Assembly (NCBI GenBank): GCA_947579665.1
Contig: OX388349.1
Span: 20,988,459 to 21,052,458, forward strand
Length of the DNA: 64,000 nt
Direction: 5' to 3'
Source: Sympetrum striolatum
Lineage: Eukaryota; Arthropoda; Insecta; Odonata; Libellulidae
Below are positions 59,215 through 64,000 of this stretch, piece by piece. The translations under genes were made by a program, and so were the position numbers. The notes beneath the pieces are model-generated. The model was given only the letters and a program-made list of their open reading frames with translations, ran no database searches and was not told the DNA's origin. How positions within the stretch are numbered: position 1 is the stretch's first letter; each line of letters begins with the position of its first letter.

Positions 59215-59690
59215 CGAGTGAACAACCCCAATAAGTGACATCGGCGCAACTATTCCATACGAACGCCCAAATTCCCCGTTCTCTCCGCTTAAGCGAGGCC
59301 GTAATAATGGAGACTCGGTACCCGACGGCGAAATTAAGGAAAGACGCGCAGTAAAACGGCCCCAAATTCAGTTTGCGCGTCAAGTCACCGATTTTCGGCA
59401 GCTCGAGCCCATTTAAAGCTCGGATGACCCAACGACAATCGCCCGTGACCCATTCCAAGAGAGATCTCTCGCCCAATCCGCTTACTTTCTTCCCGAGGAC
59501 CCACACCTTCCCGACGCTAATTCGGGCAATAGAGGGCAAACAGTCGGGTAATTAGCTTGTCACTCCATCCGACGCCGAGCGTGCTGTTCTGTTGACAAGG
59601 TGGGGCCATGGATGGGGTGGCGCCCCCGCTGTGTGGGTCGACCATGAGGACGTGGAGAAATGGTAAATGGATGGGGTGTGGGGGAGGGAA
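59215..59690. other. CpG-dense islet
   Basis: High CpG density from about 59270 to 59660 between AT-rich flanks. The minus-strand ORF 59099-59539 (146 codons) runs through it; its C-terminal 45 residues are hydrophobic (IYTTAVFIWLSCLVVVLVI), which could be a membrane segment, but the hydrophobic part lies in the AT-rich flank and no family is recognised. Probably non-coding. Confidence 0.45.
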
Positions 59691-60435
59691 ATGCTCGACA
59701 TGGAAGAATGGGCTGAGGACAGGAGAAAGTGGCTGAGGAAGTTATACGCCCAGGAAGACTTTGAGCCGTCTTTCCTTAACGCAAAGATATTCAACGTGGC
59801 ATATTTGTATATCATGTGCAATGTATTTACATGGCAATTGATATGCACAGAGCGTTTATTTGTTTAAAAATGCGATTATGAGTATGCTATATTCTGTATA
59901 AACTAGACCAGGGTTGCCAAACTGCCAGTCCACGGCCATAATAAGTCAAGTTTAAACCCAGAGTTATTTCCGTAATACAACAGATAAGAATAACATATTT
60001 AGTGAGAATCTTCCCTTTTCATCAATTCTTATTCAGGAAAAATATACCGAGATTAAACTTTTTCCATAAAATTTTCAATGCAACTCTAAGAGCACAAGGT
60101 ACTACAAGCAAATATGTTTTGCATGATTCCTAATGAAACAGCTTATGGGTCTAAACCTACCGAGGAATATCATTTCACCATAAAATATGTTCACAATTGT
60201 TAACTTTAAGTCTTGAAAAGACTGTTAGAGGCAAACGATGGTAATTTTCTGTCAAAAAAGAATAAAAAACGGTGATATTTCAAATCGAGTTTGAAGAAAG
60301 TCGTTTAAAATCCCAAAGAGTATAACTTAATTCCCGTAAAAGTATAGAGTTAGTTCAACAGCTAACTTAATCAGTGAAATTGGAACAGAATTCCAAATTA
60401 TTGTAGTTCCGTCTAATATTCTAAGAATGTTTACC
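59691..60435. other. AT-rich non-coding DNA
   Basis: Nothing recognised. Confidence 0.6.
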
Positions 60436-60523
60436 TACATGTATCCTAGAATAAGGAAAGCGGCTGCTGATGGTTATGTTATATATAAAAACAACTCCAA
60501 AACCATCAAAAAAATTGCAAAGC

Positions 60524-60562
60524 GGCTATACGTATTTCGACTTCCACGAAGTCATCGTCAGG
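60524..60562 (-). ncRNA. Hammerhead-ribozyme-like motif, left arm
   Basis: Mirror of the right-arm motif: on the minus strand CTGACGA (60561-60555), T, stem GACTTC/GAAGTC, GAAA (60538-60535), then TACGTA. Identical in its core to the plus-strand copy. Confidence 0.45.
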
Positions 60563-60623
60563 CAGAGGTCGGCAAAGAAATGCCAAATATCATGTCAAAT
60601 GCCATTTCTTTGCCGACCTCTGC

Positions 60624-60660
60624 CTGACGATGACTTCGTGGAAGTCGAAATACGTATAGC
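60624..60660 (+). ncRNA. Hammerhead-ribozyme-like motif, right arm
   Basis: CTGACGA (60624-60630) fits CUGANGA; one extra T; perfect 6-bp stem II GACTTC/GAAGTC (60632-60637 with 60641-60646) with GTG loop; GAAA (60647-60650); then TACGTATA, where AT pairs with AT around ACGT (or T with G around AC), putting the cleavage nucleotide A after T, allowed by the NUH rule. Only two outer base pairs of stem I (GC with GC) form cleanly. The extra T and weak stem I make activity uncertain. Confidence 0.5.
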
Positions 60661-60716
60661 CGCTTTTCGAGTTTTTTGATGGTTTTGGAGTTGTTTTTTA
60701 TATATACATGTATCCT

Positions 60717-61049
60717 GTTAATTATTAAGGTTGGAGGATTTAAGCAATAGTTTTAAGCTATCAAGATGACTACAAAATCTTGAACGTAGTATACAATTTA
60801 GTGAAGTACGACTTGAGTACTAGCACGAATAGCAAAGGAACTATTTTGCCTAACCCCCCGTGGAATGTACTCGAAAAATACTTTAACACATGGATGCAGG
60901 CACTGACGATCAAGTCCACCAGGTACTATTCATCTCTACATGAAGGATGGGAAAGCTAGACAAAGCTAGCAAAAGACAATTTTTCTATTTCATAAAAATC
61001 CGATCTTCATAACGCAGAAAAACAAGTAGTGTATGCAGAAACACTTAAC
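60717..61049. other. AT-rich non-coding DNA
   Basis: Nothing recognised. Confidence 0.6.
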
Positions 61050-61610
61050 TTCCTCCACAAGTATTAGAGTCGGGACGAAGCGGTGAGCAGATTCGCAGTC
61101 ATCGAGAACAACCCCATTTCCTTAACGACAGAGTACCGCGGCGAGTACGTGGAAATGTTAATGCGAGAACGTGAGGCCTTCTCACCGAATCTGCCTACCT
61201 TTGTGATGGTGAAGCACTACTGATTCACTACATCAAAAGCAAACCCTGCCTCGGCGTTCATCGCTTTTATTCCGGCCGCTATACTCTTTTTTCCCGCTAC
61301 CTCTTGAGATCAATGTCAGGGAGTCTTTATCTCCTGCCTCATCAATTCCAGGGCTTTTGAATCGCGTGTTGATTGAGACCGATGGTTTGGAAAGGCCTCA
61401 TTGGAATACCGAGGGTTACCTCTTCTCTCCGAATCACTACTACATCACTCTCGAGTCCCCTCATCCCCGTGCGACGAGAGCAAGAAAAATGCGGCAATAT
61501 TTGGAAGAGGGAATAACTTCGTGAGAATTAGTTCGTTGGGGTCCGCCGCGAAAATTGGGTGAAAGGGGAATAAATCCCGTGGACGATACGTATTTTCTCT
61601 CGGAGTAGAA
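61050..61610. other. GC-richer islet
   Basis: Raised GC and CpG (for example 61070-61170 and 61440-61580) with no ORF of note. Possible conserved non-coding element. Confidence 0.35.
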
Positions 61611-61914
61611 CAACTTCGATCCTTTGACTCAGACTGAAGTTATTTTTCATATTAGTGCACAATTTACTGAAAGCTTATCAGAAATTATTCGGGAAGGGTT
61701 CAACCAAAAGAACTAAGTTTTGTAATGCTCGTATCCATCAAATACAATTACGAATTAAGCTTCAAATATCCACTCTTTTATGCAAACAAATTAAGTGATA
61801 CTTAAACATCTATTTCGTTAAATTATCTTTGGAATATCAACGAAATAAGAAATATAAATAAATTGCGAACTATAAATACATTCTTTACTAATTTATTAGA
61901 ATTAGTTATTCGCT
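61611..61914. other. AT-rich non-coding DNA
   Basis: Nothing recognised. Confidence 0.6.
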
Positions 61915-61916
61915 TT

Positions 61917-62100
61917 TTAAATCAGGTATAGCTTGAAATCTTTCATTATAAATTCTTTATCTACACAAGTACGCAGTTATAATGTTGAATAGTTATATGT
62001 TAAATTCAAGTTAAAGCGGGTATAGCGTGATGTCTCTGATTAATAACTACTTTTTCTAATAAAGAACGCAGTTATTAGCGTTGCAGATAGTATTTGAAGA
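61917..62100. repeat. Diverged tandem duplication, unit about 95 bp
   Basis: GGTATAGC.TGA...TCT at 61925 and 62019, and ACGCAGTTAT at 61971 and 62066, give a constant offset of 94-95 bp, with alignable A/T-rich sequence between. Confidence 0.7.
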
Positions 62101-64000
62101 AACTTGTCTCTATATAAAATTTCCTATTGACGCATGGTTCCAGTAAAGTACTATGAACTTTAACTTATTGCTCATGTTTCTGTTATTCTTATAGGACCAT
62201 TTGGAAGAATGTAATCTCATCTAACAATAGTTCCAATACAAAATCACTTTGTACCAAAACAACTGAATTGGACCGAGATTTTTACCCTCCCCTATCCATG
62301 AACAAAATCTGATCATACATAAGGCAGTATCATATTTAATGCCATTTCTTTTTTGATAACTAATAACGAGGAACATCCAAAGCAATTTTTTAGAAAGGAA
62401 TATACTGGAGCGACATTGAAATCAGCATCCGTGGAGAGTAAATGCTAGATTTAGTAATAAGATAAATATATCAATTCCAAGAAATTTTCGATCTAAAATC
62501 AAAGAAAGATCTACAAATAAGTCGAAATCGTTCATCTTTCTTATAATACCACGATCATTACTTAGTGATCAGAATTAAAATTAGGAATTAACAACTGTTT
62601 GAATGTTGAAAATCATAGATAATAGCAATTAATCATTCTATTTCTGTCCATCCTGTAACCTATTTCGATTGATGATTACATTATTTTAATCCGCCACTTG
62701 AAAAGTTTTGGCTAAAACTAAACGATTCTCCAAACAATTAATTGCATATAAAAAACAACGGAATAATACATTCGGAATATTCGAAACGCATAATTTATCT
62801 TTAAATACAATCCAGCTATTCTGTAATCAAGCCGTGATTATATGGAGTGTTGGAAAATTATTTTCTATTTTTTTACGTTATATTCCAATATGTCACATAT
62901 TGTGATAGATTCTACCCACTAAACTTTCTTCATTTTACACACAGGGAAAATAATTAGGTAAAAATGTAGTAAATCGCTCGTGAAATAAATAATTGGATAA
63001 TTGATTCCACTTTAAGATTTCACTTACTTGAAGGATTCAAAAAATTATCTCATTTATATTCTAGCTATCCAAAACAGTAGTGAACCAAGTCATAAGTGAA
63101 CCTTAAAATTGGGAATGACCAATTACTTCGGGATGTGGAAGGAATAACTCAAGGTATCTTTGAGTGATTACATTGCTATACAATAAGGATATTTTTTAAC
63201 CAGTCTCTTTGAATCACTCCCTCCTTTGAACTTCTATAAGTGGATACTTCTACAAAGACCGTAACTGCTATCTTTTTCAAAATTTTGCTTATTTGCTAAA
63301 TTGATCCTCATTCCTTTAGTGAGGATATGTATTACTAATTGTACTAAAAAGTAGGACATTATTTTGATTTAAATTCATATCCCGTACGATTGATATCCTT
63401 CTAAAATAAACGTTGCAATTTCTTTACCTTTGAGAAATGTATTCCATCAATCCATTTCACTAAATTTCACCTTGTAAAGGCCTTTTCAGAATCACTTTAA
63501 TCAATTTTCTTGCAAGGACGGAAGGTAAGAACGTTATAGCCAAACATTCTTACAACTATGTTCCCGCGCACATTGAAGTCTCCCCGCTATCGAATAAATT
63601 TTGCCTTAAATAAAATCAGATCTAACAAGCGGACTATACACAGTTATGTATTTTAAAATGAGCGTATTTAAAGTATGAATTAATAGCTAACTAACTTCTC
63701 TAGGATGAGATAAATAAAATACCGCACAATTTTCTTCAGAAACAAGTTCAGTGTGCTCAATAGTATAAAAGGGTGGCTAAGGCTACATTACTATTATGGA
63801 TTGACAAATAATTTTCAGGAAAATTCAGTTACAGCTTCCGGCACTAAAGTATTCTATAGCAATTCATAATTCATTGTTAGAATTAACGATTAAAACATTT
63901 TGTTCGTCGCACAACACACATCTAAGGATACTTTTCGAGAATGCATAAAAGTAGATGAATAATAATTATTCATGAAAGTCTTTTTTACGTTTATCGAATA
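62101..64000. other. AT-rich non-coding DNA
   Basis: No gene, RNA or repeat recognised; ORFs up to 65 codons only. Confidence 0.6.

Larger units (their letters stand above)
60448..60704. mobile_element. 257-bp foldback element, best-preserved copy
   Basis: Nearly perfect inverted arms of about 105 bp (60481-60582 and 60603-60704) around a loop of about 20 nt, plus a roughly 30-nt asymmetric segment (60448-60478) on the left only. Each arm holds the complete hammerhead-like core on opposite strands. Identical 12-bp target duplications flank it. There is no protein-coding capacity, so mobilisation must be in trans. The asymmetric left segment plus hairpin plus 12-14 bp target duplication is the same layout as the 35.0 kb element. 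Penelope-like origin is inferred from the motif and duplication type, not from encoded protein. Confidence 0.9.
60436..60716. repeat. 12-bp target-site duplication around foldback
   Basis: TACATGTATCCT at 60436-60447 and again, identical, at 60705-60716, immediately bounding the 257-bp foldback element. Confidence 0.85.

Noticed and set aside
59099..59539. 146-codon minus-strand ORF with a hydrophobic C-terminus as a membrane protein gene
   Set aside because: Part lies in a CpG islet with few stops, the hydrophobic part in AT-rich flank; no family recognised and no promoter or splice context.
1..64000. Search by eye for known microRNAs (let-7, bantam, miR-1, miR-2, miR-7, miR-9, miR-10, miR-124, miR-184, iab-4), CRISPR arrays, bacterial operons and rRNA
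   Set aside because: None seen.

Overview
The window looks like nuclear DNA of an animal, most likely an arthropod. It is AT-rich and intron- or intergenic-like. It has no bacterial gene organisation, no long ORF (longest about 209 codons, unrecognised), and many eukaryotic repeat types: a CR1/L2-like non-LTR retrotransposon remnant, tRNA-derived SINEs, a Tc1/mariner-type MITE, foldback elements and micro/minisatellites. The species cannot be named from the sequence. I found no protein-coding host gene, no exon that I could assign to a known protein, and no intact tRNA or rRNA gene.

Layout. 0-11.9 kb is AT-rich non-coding DNA with one decayed foldback repeat (3.4 kb) and GC-richer islets near 6.9 and 8.6 kb. 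At 11.93-12.36 kb is a foldback element with a 12-unit, 15-bp minisatellite in one arm. 13.6 kb holds a perfect 26-bp-stem hairpin. 16.2-17.0 kb is a pyrimidine tract plus a CpG-dense islet. 21.7 kb holds a 236-bp foldback element. 24.4-31.6 kb alternates AT-rich DNA with CpG/pyrimidine-rich islets and two old tandem duplications. 34.4-41.1 kb is the densest repeat region: two copies of a dispersed repeat built of units of about 145 bp, one interrupted by a foldback element with a 14-bp target duplication, the other by a head-to-head tRNA-SINE dimer with a 12-bp target duplication. A 77-bp MITE and another long foldback lie between them. 42.4-49.8 kb has a second SINE cluster, a 381-bp tandem duplication, a (TA)n tract and the 3' end of a LINE. 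53.1-53.8 kb has a foldback whose centre is an 11-bp satellite, followed by a CpG-dense islet. 58.9-60.7 kb has a CpG islet and the best-preserved foldback, with 12-bp target duplications.

The most interesting signal is a set of at least six foldback insertions (3.4, 21.7, 35.0, 36.6, 53.1 and 60.5 kb) plus solo relics (48.9, 58.9 kb). They are hairpins of two head-to-head terminal repeats. Most carry, near the hairpin centre, a motif resembling a minimal type I hammerhead ribozyme: CTGANGA, stem-loop, GAAA, two-base loop, GTH. This is the kind of motif reported in Penelope-like retroelement terminal repeats and animal retrozymes. Two cases (35.0 and 60.5 kb) have clean 12-14 bp target duplications, so they are discrete insertions. 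I infer a family of non-autonomous, inverted Penelope-terminal-repeat elements. Self-cleavage is not demonstrated, and every copy has an extra base between the CTGANGA core and stem II.

The CpG-dense islets spaced through the AT-rich background are the only other candidates for conserved or regulatory function.
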